This document shows positions 16,602 through 17,162 of a stretch of DNA of 17,162 bases, one piece after another. Positions within the stretch are counted from its first letter, which is position 1. Each line of letters opens with the position of its first letter. The position numbers were made by a program, and so were the translations under genes. The stretch lies in contig CAMPIF010000029.1 of NCBI GenBank assembly GCA_946886245.1, forward strand, positions 1 to 17,162. Reading direction: 5' to 3'. The DNA comes from Ectopseudomonas composti. GTDB taxonomy: Bacteria; Pseudomonadota; Gammaproteobacteria; Pseudomonadales; Pseudomonadaceae. The notes below the pieces were generated by a model, which was not told the origin of the DNA, did no database searches, and saw only the letters and a program-made list of their open reading frames with translations.

Positions 16602-16670
16602 GGTTTCGCATCCTTGTGTGATGGCGCGGTCCTGCCAGCGTAAACCGCGCCGGGCCACCCTACAAATGCA

Positions 16671-17162
16671 TCAATCCTGGCGACGCTTGAGCTGGTCTTT
16701 CAGCTGTGTCGGCAACTGGCGAATGATCAGCATGTCGCGGCCTTCGTCATACTCGACCTTCGAGCCCAGCAGGTGCGCCTCGAAACTGATCGACAGCCCC
16801 TCGGCACGGCCGGTAAAGCGCTGGAACTGGCTCAGGGTACGTTTGTCCGCCGGAAATTCCGGCGCCATGCCGTAGTCCTTGTTGCGGATGTGCTCATAGA
16901 AGGCCTTGGGGCGCTCTTCGTCGATCAGACCGGACAGTTCTTCCAGAGTGATCGGCTCACCCATCTTGGCCTGGCCGGTGGCGTAGCCGACCAGGGTCTT
17001 GGTCTTCTCGCGGGCCTGCTCTTCGGGCAGATCCTCGCTTTCCACGTAATCGCTGAAGGCCTTGAGCAGGGTGCGAGTCTCGCCCGGGCCGTCGACGCCC
17101 TCCTGGCAGCCGATGAAGTCGCGGAAGTAGTCCGAGACCTTCTTGCCGTTCTTGCCCTTGAT
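16671..17162 (-). CDS. ndpA: Nucleoid-associated protein NdpA/YejK family, C-terminal 163 residues, cut by window edge
   Basis: A nucleoid-associated DNA-binding protein. The visible part starts in [20 protein letters not shown] and continues [20 protein letters not shown], and the end reads ...[31 protein letters not shown], then a basic tail [11 protein letters not shown]. These are family hallmarks of NdpA/YejK (PF04245), whose full length is ~335 residues, so about half is present. The start lies beyond base 17162; an internal GTG at 17043-17045 is not the start because the family sequence continues upstream of it. It is on the same strand as the glutaredoxin gene, 69 bases upstream of that gene's start. 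No terminator is seen after its stop. Confidence 0.85.
   Translation of the reverse strand: MKGKNGKKVSDYFRDFIGCQEGVDGPGETRTLLKAFSDYVESEDLPEEQAREKTKTLVGYATGQAKMGEPITLEELSGLIDEERPKAFYEHIRNKDYGMAPEFPADKRTLSQFQRFTGRAEGLSISFEAHLLGSKVEYDEGRDMLIIRQLPTQLKDQLKRRQD

Overview
This window is a chromosomal segment of a gamma-proteobacterium, almost certainly a Pseudomonas. The G+C content is high. The gene run dauA - rhlB - acyl-CoA synthetase - carboxylesterase - amino-acid binding protein - pcs - ndpA recalls the PAO1 region around PA3849-PA3863, as I remember it. The dispersed repeats suggest the mendocina/oleovorans/alcaligenes side of the P. aeruginosa lineage; that placement is inference. There is no tRNA, rRNA, transposase, phage gene or CRISPR array.

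Layout. Minus strand, 1-7454: the 5' part of dauA (D-arginine dehydrogenase, cut by the window edge), rhlB (DEAD-box helicase) with a terminator, an exported M19 dipeptidase, a cNMP-domain/GGDEF diguanylate cyclase, then an acyl-CoA synthetase lying downstream of a small carboxylesterase in a two-gene operon. A 477-base divergent region carries a strong sigma-54 promoter match. Plus strand, 7932-12409: a complete aapJQMP-type ABC importer for L-amino acids, ending in a clear terminator. At 12546-14165 a GlxA-family AraC regulator (minus) faces away from a SnoaL/NTF2-like gene (plus) across an operator-like palindrome. Then come phosphatidylcholine synthase translationally coupled to a GIY-YIG protein, a long GST-family protein, a membrane-anchored glutaredoxin (minus, convergent with the GST) and the C-terminal part of the nucleoid-associated protein NdpA/YejK (minus, cut by the window edge).

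The most unusual content is not protein coding. Three copies of a 140-170 base imperfect palindrome lie at 3528-3675, 8968-9136 and 11491-11630. They share a core nested hairpin whose stems change by compensatory pairs between copies. Each copy is enclosed by a further inverted repeat whose sequence is specific to its site. Two copies sit inside the aap operon, at the aapJ/aapQ and aapM/aapP junctions, where they could set different mRNA levels for the binding protein, the permeases and the ATPase.

Other points worth a look: a His48-to-Leu change in the DauA active site, the absence of dauB with the rhlB terminator directly in front of dauA, a long structured leader before aapJ, a 17-base palindrome on both sides of the GlxA-type regulator, and a C-terminal extension on the GST-like protein.
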